Source of the DNA: Symsagittifera roscoffensis
Lineage: Eukaryota > Xenacoelomorpha > Acoela > Convolutidae
Length of the DNA: 64,000 bases
Reading direction: 5' to 3'
Assembly: GCF_963678635.1 (NCBI RefSeq)
Contig: NC_087063.1
Coordinates: 69,356,727-69,420,726 of the forward strand
Shown: positions 36,184-48,392 of the stretch, one piece after another
Numbering within the stretch: position 1 is the stretch's first letter
Layout of the letters: each line of letters starts with the position of its first letter
The notes under the pieces: generated by a model
What the model saw: the letters and a program-made list of their open reading frames with translations, nothing else
Databases searched by the model: none
What the model was told of the DNA's origin: nothing
Made by a program: the position numbers and the translations under genes

Positions 36184-39100
36184 TCAGGCGATGCTCAAGT
36201 AGTATTTCTTGTGAAGATGCACCATTATCTCAGTTTTTGTGAAGACCACGTGTAGGATAGCGTACAATTCCCTTGGGCTCAATTTGCCCCTCTTTGGGTC
36301 ATACACCGGCATTGAGACCTCCGTTATCCCTCTTTCAATCATGAAATCTCGTAGCCTTGTTTGTGCCAACATCACGTGTTCGGGATCGACCGTGTTCCTA
36401 TCATTGACCCTCGTCACTAGGAAGCACAGGTATTTGCCCGGGACTTGTGCTACTGATGGTGGAAGCGCTACCATTCCTCCCAGTCCTGGTCTCTGTCTAA
36501 ACAGAAACTCCACGTTCTGGTATTCTCTCTTGAAGTCAGCTTCCAGTCTTGATTTGAAACTCATGTCCGCCGTGATACAGATTGCGCTAGTCCTGTCTGA
36601 CAGAATGAAGTCACTATCCGTTATCAGGATATTTTCTGAGTATTCATTTGGTATTTCAAACTTCGTTTTGAAATTCCGTCCTATGGTAGGCTCGGCCTCC
36701 TCCCCTTCCAGTTCCAGCCCGCACTTTTCTCTCACTTCTCTGAGTTTCTTTATCATCAAATTTTCGGTGTGGGTAAGTCCTACCCCCACTCCCCGGACAA
36801 AAATATTTATCGACGTCCCCGTCGATGATGCTGGGTCTGAATTATCTGGCGGAATGTCGAGCTGGCTGTCTGTTGCCGTCCAGCCGAAAAGAGGATCCTC
36901 CGTTTTCATGTACTTCCCCGCTGATATGTCAACTTGCTGTATGCTCTGTCCTTCCTCGCTTCCGTTCTTGACATCGCGCATCCATTCTAATATCCTCAGG
37001 TTCGTATTCTCCCTCTTCTCTATCTCACTCTGTTCTAAATCCGTCTCCCGCTCCGGCGTCGAGTAGTCTTCCTGTGGGTAGTGATCATTATCATCTATGA
37101 TCTGCCATTCGCCATCTGCCGTCAGCTCGCCCACACTTATTAGTTCTTTGCCTAGGTCATCAGGTTGTATCTTGTCGATCAGGAAGTCGTCCCCATACCT
37201 GTTGTACCTCAAGCCTGTGCGTTTGCGATTGCCACTCCTTGTCCCCGCTGGTATTGACAAGTCTGGTTCAGTCCACCTCGGCATCTCACCTTGCTCCGGA
37301 TCGTTCCAATCTTCTTCCAAAAAAGACTCCGCTTCAGAGTTCACATCTATTTTTTCATTGTCATCCAAACTCAAGTTCTCATTGCCATCATTCTTATCTC
37401 TGGTGCCTCTTTCGTTCACTTCACATGCTGGCTCCACCAGTATGTACTCTAGTCCCTCCATGTCCTTTGGAATACACCAGTCCTCTGGGGATGGGACATG
37501 AGGCTTCAGGTTCTCATAATGTGCTGCTCGCCCAGTACTCAAGCGGTAGAACCGTCCTTGTTGATGTACTTCAGTTATCATGAATGGTCTTCTCCATTTC
37601 TTGAGTAGTTTCTTCGTCCCTTTGGGCGGTATCACATTCTGGAAAACCCACACATACTGGCCCACTTCATATGGCTTCGCCTGTAATATCTTTTCATCAT
37701 ATTTCTTGCGCTGTCTCATTTGTGCCTGCGCAGTGTTCCTCCTGCATAGCTCGTTTATTTCCTGTCGTCTCCTGATCGCTTCTTTCACGTAAGCTTGAGG
37801 CGACGTCCTCTTCCCTTCATACTTCGGGTAAAAGAACGTCAAGGGCATCGCTCTCTCTTTGCCTGTCAACATCATGAATGGGCTGATTCCCGTCGTTGAG
37901 TGTTGAGTACTGTTGTATGCCCCTACGACTTGCGCAGATACTTATCCCAGTCCGTCATGTATCTAGAGCAGTATGCCCTCAGCATGTTCACCAACGTTCT
38001 ATTCTGTCTCTCTACCAGCCCGTTGGTCTGAGGTTGGTAAGTCGTTGAGTGTGCTTGAGCAATGTGTGACCTCTTCATTAATTCCTTAGTCAAGTCCCCC
38101 ACAAAGGCCTTGCCGTTGTCTGACTGAAAAGTCATTGGACAACCATACCTTGATATCCAATGGGTTATCAAGTGGTCACAAGTCTTCTCTGCCGAAGCTG
38201 TTTGACACGGCACCGCTTCTGCCAGCTTTGTGAAGTGATCAATTATAACCAGTATCTGGTTATACCCCGACTCCGTCATACAGATCTTCTGATGGTCTAT
38301 TTGCACCACTTCATTAAATTCCGAGCTTTCCACCGACTTGAGTGGGAATTTCATCTTCCTTGGGTCTTTCACTTGCAAGCATGACAGGCATGCATTCACC
38401 CACCTCTCACAGGCTTTCCTCAATCCTGGCCAATCGAACCTGTGAAGTATTCTTTGTTGCACCTTGTCTATCCCCTGATGCCCCATTTGGTCATGTGATC
38501 TGAACAGCACCTCTGTCTGGTACAATTGTGGTAATATGATGAGGTTGTGCTTGTGTAGTATCTTGTCTTCGTCTTTTCTCTTGCATGCTACCACCCCGTC
38601 AGCCGTGTGATAGAGTAACTCTTTCCTCTCTTTGTAGAACTGGCTCAGGATCTTGTAGCTGTCTTCTTCTAGTTCCCCTTTCTCCTTGGACCCCGTTCGG
38701 ATCTATTTGGAGAGATTGCTTGTCATCTTGTCATTCTTCTGGGCTCTTATCAGGTCCGACAGCCTATATCTCGCCTTGACATGTTCCTTCAGCGCCATGA
38801 TCTGCCCATTCATCTCACCAGGGTTGTGGACGTCGTCATTCAGCTTCACGCATACTATCCTCTTTACTACCTTCATGTCATCTACTGGCACCAGGTTTAT
38901 TCTCACATTTGAATTGCATGATAGTTCCCTGAATGGCTTCCTCGAAACTGCAATCCTTTCCAGTTCTTCGCCACCTCGTATTTCCTGCACGTCCAAGTTG
39001 AAGGTTCCTGAGGACGGATCTGTTTGTAATTCCCTGTCGTGGTGTCTAATCTTTTCTTCTGCTAATATCATGCAGAGACTATCTTGATTATCACTGCTCG

Positions 39101-42100
39101 CTTCCGAGTCCTCATCCCACATTTCACACTCCCCGGACAAATTCAGTGTTTTCTTCTTCCGTGGACGTGGACCGCTCCCCGGACTCTTGACCTATTCCCA
39201 GGTATTCAGCTTCTTCCTTGAACTCCACTCTCTTTCTCCTAACTCTAGTCTGTTCAAGTAATTCGGCTGGGATCTTTTCAACCAGTGACTGCACCACTTC
39301 CTTCCCATCAAGGTTAGTCACCTTCGAGGTATTTCTATCACTAGCTGTCCCGCTCTTTCGCAGTATTGTGACCTCAGGTTCCTCCTTACAGCTTTCTTGA
39401 ACCACGGGCTTATCATCTGCTAGTTTCTCGAGTAACCCCCTTAAGTCTTTGTCTATTTGTGCTTCCCCCGTCTCTACCTGGTTGAGATCGTAGCCTTTTG
39501 CTTTGAGCGTCTCTCTCGCGATCTTCGACTTGAGCATTATTCCTGTCGGCATCCCTAGGTTCTTTTTCAAGATTGTTTCTTTCGTAGTATCTTTTGGTAA
39601 CTCGGGGTGATCTTCTATTGGTTTGCCTGATTTGTCCAACCATCTCGTGAGAGGAAGACTGTCATACGTTTCCTTGTCCATGAAGGAGAAGCCATCCTTG
39701 ATCTCAGGTCTATCTGCCTCCCTCTGTTCTTGTCTCTCGTAGAACTCCGTCTTCTTGCTCAAGCTGTCAGCATTTTGATGTTTGTCTCGTGTTCTATGCT
39801 CAATTATCATATCGTATCCGTCCAGGCGAACTATCCACCTCCCAATGTAACTTTGGTCCATTGAGTACGTCTTCAGCCAGCTTAGTGCCTTGTTGTCGAC
39901 CCGCAGCTTGAATGGCTCGCTGCCTAGGTATGCCCTATATTTCTCGACAAAGGTAACCACCGCGAACATCTCTGCCTTCGGTGCTCCGTACTTCATTTCC
40001 GTGTCACTTAGGACTTTGCTCCCGTACGCTATTGGTCTCAAGACTGTCTTCCCGTTCCACTCTTCTTCCTGGTGGAGTATTCCAGATATCGCTACTACCG
40101 ACGCGTCCGTATCCAGCACGTACATCCCTTTCTCTGTTGGCATCCCTAGTACTGGTGCCTCGCACAATTCTTTCTTTATTCTCTGGAATGACTCTTCCGC
40201 TGCGTTGTTCCACGTGAACTTCTTGCCCTTGTGCCTCATTAACTGTTGCATCGGATAAACCTTGTCTGCATAGCCTTTGACGAATTCTCTGTAGTAATTT
40301 GCAAAACCCAGAAAGCTCATCAATTGGTGTTCCGTTTTCGGCGATTTCCAAGTTAGAACTGCTTCTACTGCGTCTGGATCTGGTCTGATGCCGTGTTTGT
40401 CCACCATCCTGCCCAAGTATTTTATCGAGTCCTTGAGTATCTCACACTTTGATGGTTTGCGATTCAGCCCCGACCTCTTCATGCACGCAAATACTTCGTC
40501 AAGTCTCTCAATGTGGTCCTCCAGTGTGGGTGTCGCTATTACCACGTCATCCACGTAGCACATTACCAGATTGCCGTACTTTTTCGTCACGCCTATCAGC
40601 GCGCGTGCCATCAGCCGCTGAAACGTGGCAGTGGCATTGCATAGTCCAAACGGCATCCGTTTCCATTGAATTAGACCCAACTCGCAGGCAAACCCTGTCT
40701 TGTCCCTGTCCTGTTTCCTGAGTGGTACCTGCCAAAAGGCCGAGCCTAAATCAAGAGTCGTAAAAAATTTTGCATCACCTAACTTTGAGAGACTCTCATC
40801 AATCCTAGGTATGGGATAGGCATCCTTCACCGTGACGGAGTTCAGGTATCGAAAGTCACAACAAAACCTCAACTGGTCGCCTTTCTTTTTGGCCATCACT
40901 ACTCCACACGCCCACGGTGATTTGGATGGTTCTATCATGTCATAGTCTAGTAGCGTCTCAATCTCCTTTCTACGCGCATCCAATTTGTGTGGGGTTATGC
41001 GCCTCGCCCCCTCCCTGTGCGGTATTGCGTTTTCCTCACGTTCTATTTCATGCTCAACAAAATTACAACACCCGATGTCTTCGGGCTGTTCGTCCGTTAA
41101 CTTGCCTCTTAAGTGTTCAATTTCCGGTACGACCGGTTTATCACTCTGTATTTCATCTAGTGTGGGCCGTTCCGGGAAATTCGAACAGCTCGATAGTCCA
41201 TCGTCTGTCTCTGACTTAAGTGACTTCACAAGACCTGATGAATCTTTTATTTTATTCAATCGTCTCAAGATACAAATTTTGTCCCTATGATTGGGACAAT
41301 CAACAACTTCATTTTGTTTATGGTTTTCAGTCATTTCATATCGCGTGTTTACAGGTAAAGCATATCCCAGTTTCCTCCCCCTCTGTATCGTGATTGGCAT
41401 GTCAAGGGTATTCAACAAGACACTCACGCAGAGACCGCTCTTCGTGATCGAGAAGGATCTTCCTAAAACAGCAGCACTTTGACTATTTGGATTTGGGACT
41501 ATGCATACCTGCTTGTTGTCACTTAGTTCATGTAATTTTTCATTCGTAAGCTTACAATCGCCGCTTCGTTCGCCTTTAGCCTCACCATCCTACTCAAGAA
41601 TACCGGTGCTTTGGTTTCATTTGCCATTATTAAATTTACCGGTTTGATTGCGTACCTCCTATCCGGGTTCCATATCCTGAACATTGCATTGTTTAGATCA
41701 ATCGCTACATCAAAGTTCCTGATGAAGTCTCTGCCTAAAATAAATTGGTCAGACTCATCTAGGTTTTCTACCACAAGAAAGCTCATCCACAGGTTACGTT
41801 CCCCCAGATTGAGGGCTATTATCGGCGTTCTGCCCGCAGGGCCCCTTTGTTTGCAGCTGACAACCGTATTCTCGAATCTATCAAATCATCTTTGTTGAAG
41901 CCCATTCGTTCCCAAGTTTCGATTGGTATGACACTCAAGGCTGCTCCCGTATCAAGTAACCCACGTAACTGAGTCTTTTTACCACTTATGTCTAGCACAT
42001 GTGCTGTCACATCTGCCTCTGTCCCGATGTGCATTGCATCTTCTTCAAGCATGGCGCAGTGTCCAATCGATCTCACTTTCAACTCTTCTTTTCCCACGTA

Positions 42101-44915
42101 GATTTGCCCAATTAGGTCTTCATCACATGTTATCATTGTTTTCGTATAGATGTTAATTCCATCTATATTTAGCATCACCTCATTTGGACCATAAGCTTCT
42201 GTGTACCTGTTATCAACACGTACCGACTTGCTACCCCCTCTCGTGAGCAGTGCCCTCAATGCTCTAGAAGTCGTTTGTGGGCTTATACAACTCAAGTAAT
42301 CTGCGTACACATCAATGTGCATTATTGTCTGGTCACTTGGTTCGCTCAAGTTTCTCGTTACTTCGTGGCCGCCCACTGTGATTATTGACATTATTCTTGC
42401 CCCAATCTTTGTTATGCCAAATGGCTTTCCTGTAACCATTTTTACAGTGTTGCAGTTTCCATTTTTTGTCGACCCCTCAGCAGCTTCTGGTATTGTTTGT
42501 GAGCAACTTAATGCTTCGTTCATTTTCTGTCTTTCGATCTCTTGCTTCAGCCGTTGTTCTATTTCTTTCGCTGCCAGGTCCTGTTTCACTTTGTTGATAG
42601 CCTCCGCTGCCGCCTTCTTATACTTTATTTCTAGGGCGTTCATTGCTGTGGCCTCTATTGCACTATTACATTGTGTAACAGCTTTGACTGTTTTCGCCGG
42701 TAGCTCCGCACTTGGTCTTTCTAGATTTTTTGTCTCAAATTCACCTTTTCTGTTTCTCTGGTTCTGTACCGCTGCTAGCGCCAACTTGTGTTTTGGATGA
42801 CTCTGATTCTTAACCGCTTCCCAAAACAACAAACAGTCCATCCTGAAGTGCCCCTCTTGGTTGCAGAAGAAGCATCTTGCACCTATTTTGATGAGCAAGC
42901 CACTATAGAACTCGTGTTCTTCCATCTGGCTCATATCTTCCTCATCGGGTGCATATCCCAAACTCTTCATGCCCTGTTTGTATGTCGTGCAATCCGCCAC
43001 ATGTTGATCAGCTGACCCGCAGTTAGCGCATGATCTGCGTTTGTCCATGTCATCTCTGGGCTTGTACCATGACGACCTTTGTGGCTGACTCCCCCCTGTG
43101 TGTTCCTGTTGTCTGAGTACGAGTATTTCTTGGGTTTCATCAGCATGTACTCTCTTGACTTCTGCCTCATCTCTTCTGGAGTTGGTGCACTGTCTTTCGA
43201 CAATGTGTAGTACGTTGCTAACATCGTTCTCAAGTCATCACTCTTTACCCCATCAATGAACTTTGAGGCGATGCTGAAGTTCCTTCGATTGGTAGATTCT
43301 TCCGTGTCACTCCTTCTTCTCAAGCTCTCAAGATCATCTAGGAACCTGTCTATCGATTCATCGTCCCTTTGTCTCCTCTTTTCAAATCGCATCATCGCTT
43401 GATGACCCTTCATGCCTGAGCCGAATCTATTTAACAATATTTCAAAGATTTTGTCCGCTGTGTCGCGTTCCTCTTCTTTCTTCGCAACCACGCATTTCAA
43501 TACCGTGCCTTCCAGATTGCTCAGTATCGCTGTGCATGCTTGCCTCTCATCGTTCAAGTTGTCTTGTTCTAAGTGCAACCTCATGACTTCTACCCAAGTG
43601 TCAATGCATCCATCTGAATCATCTTTGAACTCTTTCGGTTTCTTGAAGGTTTTCCTGGGTTTGTTGCTTCCTCTGTCACTCGAGTCGGTGTTCCTTGTGG
43701 CGAAGGCTTCTAGCGTCCTGTTCATCATTTCCCATGTGCTTGCCCATGTCATGGCATCCGGTCCCACGTTGTTGTGAGTCGTGGAGTCCCCTGGACCACT
43801 GGTTGTGTTAGCTCTTCCATTTTTTATAATAGCCCTGGCCCCCACCGGTGCCGTAATCGCGGCCTCCCGGGTTGCTGGTAACGGTGTTGACTGTCGTTTG
43901 TTCCTTTGTGGTTCCACGAAGTCAACTCTATTACCTTGTGTCCGCTCTGGCGCTGGCCTGTCTTGTGGTGTTGAATTCCTCAAGATAGCGTCTAGCTTTG
44001 TCTGTATTGCACTTGAGCTCTCAGCCTGTTCCCTACTCATCGTATCCATTCTCGTTTCCAAACTCCTCAACTGGCTATTCACTGCGTCATATCGCTGCTT
44101 CATTTCTCGCATGTCTTTTCTGATGTTCTTGTCTCGCTCTTCATCAGTGGTTTCTACTTTGTCAGACATCTGCTGAAGCTTTTCCTCCGTTGCTCTCGCT
44201 AGATGGAAATAGTTGTCCAAGTACTCATGTTTGTTGTTTCTCATTTCCTTCCTTATCACATTTCTATCCTCTTCGCTGTGCTTCAGTTTCTCATCTATCT
44301 GATCTAGATTCGCCATCAAGTCGCTTAGCTCAAGAGTCGTCGTTCCATGGTCCGTTGTTGTCCTGTAGTCGGTCGCTGGTCCCGGTTTTTTCTGACCCTC
44401 GTTCTGATCAGTCTCTGTCGTTCTCGTGGATACTGTTCCGAATGTTTTGCTTTTCTCGACTTTCGTCTCCTCTACTGCTGCGTCCTTCGATCTCATTCCG
44501 ACCATCATCGCTAATCTTTCAGTAAAAGACGTTCTCTTTTGAGACTCATCCTTCACTGTTTCTGGCGTGTTGCCTGTTGTGTCTCCCACGTTGTCTATTG
44601 GTGAGAACTCTATGGGTTTCGGGTTAGGTTCTTCCGCACTAGGCATTGGAGTTGACTCCGTCGTTTTCTTTCCTACTTCATCCACACTTTGATCCGGTGT
44701 CTGTAGATCAATCTCGATGGTGGGTTCTACTCGTTCCCCTTCCGTGCCCTCTTTTGCTCTGTTCTCCGTGGTACTCCTCGTACTGATCATACTAACTGAA
44801 ATTTCTTCTTTGTTACCTTCGGACCCATTGATGTTGTTTTACGTAGCGACAAGTTATACTTTGTCTTCGCCTCGGTAGATCTTTTTTCAGCTACCGGTAC
44901 CCTGCTCCGCCTCAT
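36184..44915 (-). pseudogene. Retroelement copy 1 ORF1: Gag-Pol with macro-like tail (broken)
   Basis: The homologue of the intact ORF at 49391-58198 with the same domain order. Breaks: one base lost just before the second ATG (44790), one base in a G run near 43090, seven bases near 41830, one base near 41528, one base near 39130, TAG 38701-38703 (Trp in copy 2) and one base near 37930. There is also an in-frame loss of 18 codons near 41080, N-terminal to the RT. The protein similarity to copy 2 is very high (RT about 97 percent by eye). The macro-like C-terminus (before 36184) is fully preserved. This gene is dead but only recently so. Confidence 0.88.
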
Positions 44916-45179
44916 TATTTACAATTGTTACTATGTACAGTGTTATTATCTACAAAATTCTGCTCTAAGGTTAAAACCTCTATTGATAAAATTTTATAAG
45001 AAGAAAAAATTCAATTTGCTAAAAATAACTTTTCCTAAGCTTTTGAAAATTCTTTATGTTAGGATCGGATAGAGAATATGATTTTACAATTGGTTACTTC
45101 AACCTGACTTAGTACTCTTTTAGTACCCCCCTTCCTAATGCTGTTCCAAGACTTTCTCTCTACCGTCTCAAGACTATTC

Positions 45180-45845
45180 AGTGTTGTCCCAGTACTTCTT
45201 GTTAGTGTCCCCAGACCACTGTCCCAAGACCCTTGCCCTAAGTCTGCTGTCCCAAGACTACTGTCCTAAGACTAGTGTCCCAAGACTAACGTCCCAAGAC
45301 CAACGTCCCAAGACTAGTGTCCCAAGACTAATGTCCCAAGACCAACGTCCCAAGACTAGTGTCCCAAGACTAATGTCCCAAGACCACTGTCCCAAGACCA
45401 ATGGCCCAAGACCAATGTCCCAGGACCACTGTCCCAAGACCACTGTCCTAAGACCAATGGCCCAAGACCAATGTCCCAAGACCAATGTCCCAAGACCAAT
45501 GTCCCAAGACCAATGTCCCAAGACCAATGTCCCAAGACCACTGTCCCAAGACCAATGACCCAAGACCACTGTCCCAAGACCAATGACCCAAGACCAATGT
45601 CCCAAGACCACTGTCCCAAGACCAATGTCCCAAGACCACTGTCCCAAGACCAACGTCCCAAGACCAATGTCCCAAGACTGTTTCGTACCAAGACTGCTCT
45701 GGTCCAAGACTGTCCCAAGGCTGCACTGTCCCAAGACTGTCCCAAGACTGCTCTGTCCCGTGACTGTCCCAAGACCGTGTTGCTCCAAGACTGTCCCCAG
45801 ACTGCAATGTCCCAAGACTTCTTCGGTACTGTCCCAAGACTCGTC
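45180..45845 (-). repeat. 14-bp minisatellite in leader of copy 1
   Basis: About 45 imperfect copies of a 14-bp unit, on the element sense strand TCTTGGGACATTGG or similar. Because 14 is not a multiple of 3, all frames are nearly stop-free, which creates long false ORFs on both strands. The same array lies at the same place in copy 2. Confidence 0.92.
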
Positions 45846-45985
45846 ACTGAGTGTCTGGATATCGGGTCTCTTCTTCTTCGTTGTAGGGACTATTGAACCA
45901 CTGTACCTTTTACCACCACTTGAGCTCTAGTAAAAATTTTCCCAAAATCCCTATCTTAATGGTCAAAACCCAAATACTAATCCCT
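45846..45985 (-). other. Remaining leader of copy 1
   Basis: About 140 bases that match 48256-48392 of copy 2 (shared GGGATTTTGGGAAAATTTTTACTAGAGC-type block). Similarity stops abruptly at 45985, the head-to-head junction. Confidence 0.75.
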
Positions 45986-46868
45986 GTGCCAGTCGGTCAT
46001 ATTTGGAAGTTTGACCTTGAGAAGAGCAGAAAACACTTGATTTTGGAGTGAAATTTAAATTTTTAAAATTTCGAATGGAACATGTCATGCACGATTTTCT
46101 CGCGAGAACTGAAAATCAAAAAAAGAAAAGAGAACGATTAAGACACACACGCGGGAAAGTTGTCAGATAAAAACAAGTGGGAAATTGCTATTCGCAATTT
46201 CCATCATAGTGAACAAGAGTAGAGCTGTCCTATCTGAAATAGAAGACAGAGTATTCCCGAGAGAGTAATTATTCGAACTGGACCAGAGTGAACCTTCGAC
46301 GGAAAGGTGGACAGCTTGAGTGTCCCAATGGTCCACATAAAACTTCGTTCTTGAGTTCAAACTTACCATTACCATTCAAACTGATAAACATTGAACTTAT
46401 CTAGTTATTTTAGTTAATTCTAGAGTTGCTCACCCATTTAATTACTTCCTGTGCTTGAGCGCATCAACATGTGAGTCCTTAATTTAAATTTCTAGAGTGT
46501 GTTTTATGATTGTTATGTTGAGGTAAGGCGAGTTTTAGGTTGATCCATCTGAAATGGATCAAAGTTACACTGTCTAATAAAAAGTAACTTAACGGATTGT
46601 TCCAACCCGGTTTTTAACGGCGTTCATGTATTTTGGGTATCTAGAGACCTAAGTATGGGGACGTTTCTAATTCTAGAGTGGGGGGATATTTTGGTAGTAG
46701 CCTTTAAGCTGTAACGGGTCGTAGTCTCATGTCACAAGCGAACCGAATTGGCTCCGACTGATTTGAGGCGGAAAAACACAAGAGATAGTGTCCCTGACTC
46801 CCGAGCCAATAGTTATAGGGCCTATTTTTCTTAAGCCTCATGTGTGACTGCAGTAGACGAATGTTACA
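45986..46868 (+). repeat. 5' LTR of copy 2, truncated at its 5' end
   Basis: It is the inverted counterpart of 25559-26458. It begins in mid-LTR at GTGCCAGTCGGTCAT and ends TGTTACA at 46868. In the LTR reading this is copy 2's own 5' LTR joined to the shortened leader of copy 1. Confidence 0.78.
46576..46581 (+). promoter_or_regulatory. Polyadenylation signal in LTR (copy 2)
   Basis: AATAAA at the position equivalent to 25853-25858. Confidence 0.5.
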
Positions 46869-46879
46869 TAGTGTTTTTA

Positions 46880-46897
46880 TGGCGCTCCTGGGTGTTT
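46880..46897 (+). promoter_or_regulatory. Candidate primer binding site
   Basis: TGGCGCTCCTGGGTGTTT starts 11 bases after the LTR end. It begins with the TGG complementary to a tRNA CCA end, as a primer site should, but I cannot match it to a particular tRNA and the gap after the LTR is long. Copy 1 has lost this region. Confidence 0.35.
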
Positions 46898-48392
46898 ACG
46901 ACATCAAGACTACGGAGTCGAACCCACTTGAGACAGCTTCGGGCTGAATGCCCATTCTAGAGTACCGGCGGTACGGTTCGACAGGAACGTGCAAACCTTC
47001 CGGTTGTACCGTGATAGCTTTTTAAGAAAACTCGAGAAAATTTCCTGGTACGCTCTCCGAACGAGGCTTAGCTAACCGAGTAAAGGGGGGCAACTAGGGG
47101 GACAAAAACACGAGCAAAAAGACAAAAAGCAAAACAAAAACCAAAAAAGAATAGAAAAAGGAACAAAAACCATAAAACGAAAAAAGACAGTGACTTTGAC
47201 ACCAGATTAGTTGGATCAAACCTTTATATTAATTAAATAGTATACCCATACTGTTTTACAAGTTCGATCGTTTCGATCAACCTAGCAATTTAAACCAGTA
47301 AACTGAATAAAGTGCCCGAAGTGGGGCGTTGTCAAGGGTTTTCAGATAGCTTGGAACTTAGCTGGACCAATAGGAGACTTGACTGGAAGAGGTGACCAGC
47401 CGAGTGGGAAAGTGGTTCAGGGACACTTGAGCTGAACCAATAGGAGACTTGACTGGAAGAGGTGACCAGCCGAGTGGGAAAGTGGTTCAGGGACACTTGG
47501 CTGAACCAATAGGAGACTGGACTGGAACAGGTGACCAGTCGAGTGGGAAAGCAGCCAAGAAGGATTTGGCAATTCTCGAGTTCTCAAGTTGGGCAGAACG
47601 GGTATCGTTAGAATCCACATTACATTATAGGAAATAAGTGTAAAATTGGATAAGCGAAATCCCCCAGTTTTGAGGAACGTTTTTACTTGAGCAGGCCTGG
47701 AAACAGGTCTACGGTTTTCTCTTGAGAGGTTTAGCACCCGGCGCTTAAAGTAATTTTTAGGCTTAAGAAGGGGGGCTAGAAAGGGGGGAGGTTAGAAGGG
47801 GGACTGGTTAGGCTAGAGGTTGGCGGTTGTAAATTGCAAAAAGGGGGAAATTAGAGTAACTAATTAGTCGACATCGTTGACTTAGTTACATTAGAAATTA
47901 ACACGCGTTGGTAATATTAGGTGGAGATCCAAAATCCAACTCGAGTTAAGGCTGGTACGCTGGTTGGTTTGGTAGGGGGGACCGGATATAGACAGCTTTT
48001 GTGATACCCCTAAGATCACTAGTGGGGGGAGGAAAACGCGTGGCAATTAGGTACCAGACAATTTTTTTTTTAGACGAAAGGTAGACATTGGTCACCTTTA
48101 AATTTTAGGTGGGCTCATTTTTCTGTTTTTATTATTTTTCTTACTTAAAATTTTTGTTGCATTTTATTGAGGATTTGTGTTTGGTTTTATACGAACAGGT
48201 GATCACAAGATACCTGCGCACCTACATTGAAATAGAAACAACCAAAAAGAAGAGGGGGGTCAGCATTTGGCTTTTAAGAGAGGGTTTTTGGGAAAATTTT
48301 ACTAGAGCTTGAGTGGTGGTACAAGGTACGGTGGTTCAAGAAGACCCTACAACGAGGAAGACACTCCGTGACGAGTATTGGGACAAGACCGA
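46898..48392 (+). other. Long leader of copy 2
   Basis: About 1.5 kb of non-coding RNA leader. It contains an A-rich block (47100-47190), a triple 70-bp repeat (47361-47556) and several G runs of five or more (47085-47100, 47765-47815, 47975-48030). No open frame is convincing. Its last part matches the remaining leader of copy 1. Confidence 0.6.
47361..47556 (+). repeat. Three 69-70 bp tandem repeats in leader
   Basis: Units start at about 47361, 47431 and 47500, each with CCAATAGGAGACT and GGTGACCAG...GAGTGGGAAAG. The first two are nearly identical and the third more diverged. Confidence 0.85.

Larger units (their letters stand above)
25559..45985 (-). mobile_element. Giant Ty3/gypsy LTR retroelement, copy 1 (decayed, 5' truncated)
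   Basis: On the minus strand the order is: truncated leader (45985-45846), 14-bp minisatellite (45845-45180), broken ORF1 (44915-36184), spacer (36183-35736), broken ORF2 (35735-26897), polypurine tract, 3' LTR (26835-25559). The 5' LTR and roughly 1.4 kb of leader are missing: similarity to copy 2 stops at 45985, where a partial LTR of the other orientation begins. Each ORF carries about seven to nine frameshifts or stop codons. This copy is non-functional but gives the only view of the ORF2 end and of a complete LTR. Confidence 0.88.

Noticed and set aside
45181-45930. Several overlapping ORFs of 115-185 codons on both strands, rich in SQD.CPKT or SWD.GLGT repeats
   Set aside because: They are produced by the 14-bp minisatellite, whose unit lacks stops in most frames. 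No start context or conservation of the protein.
25559-46868. Crypton-, DIRS- or Maverick-type interpretation of copy 1
   Set aside because: No tyrosine recombinase, protein-primed polymerase or packaging genes are seen; the integrase is DDX35E and an LTR with polypurine tract is present.
46900-46965. tRNA-like piece on the minus strand (GTGGGTTCGACTCCG)
   Set aside because: The T-stem does not pair beyond two bases and no D or anticodon arm can be drawn.
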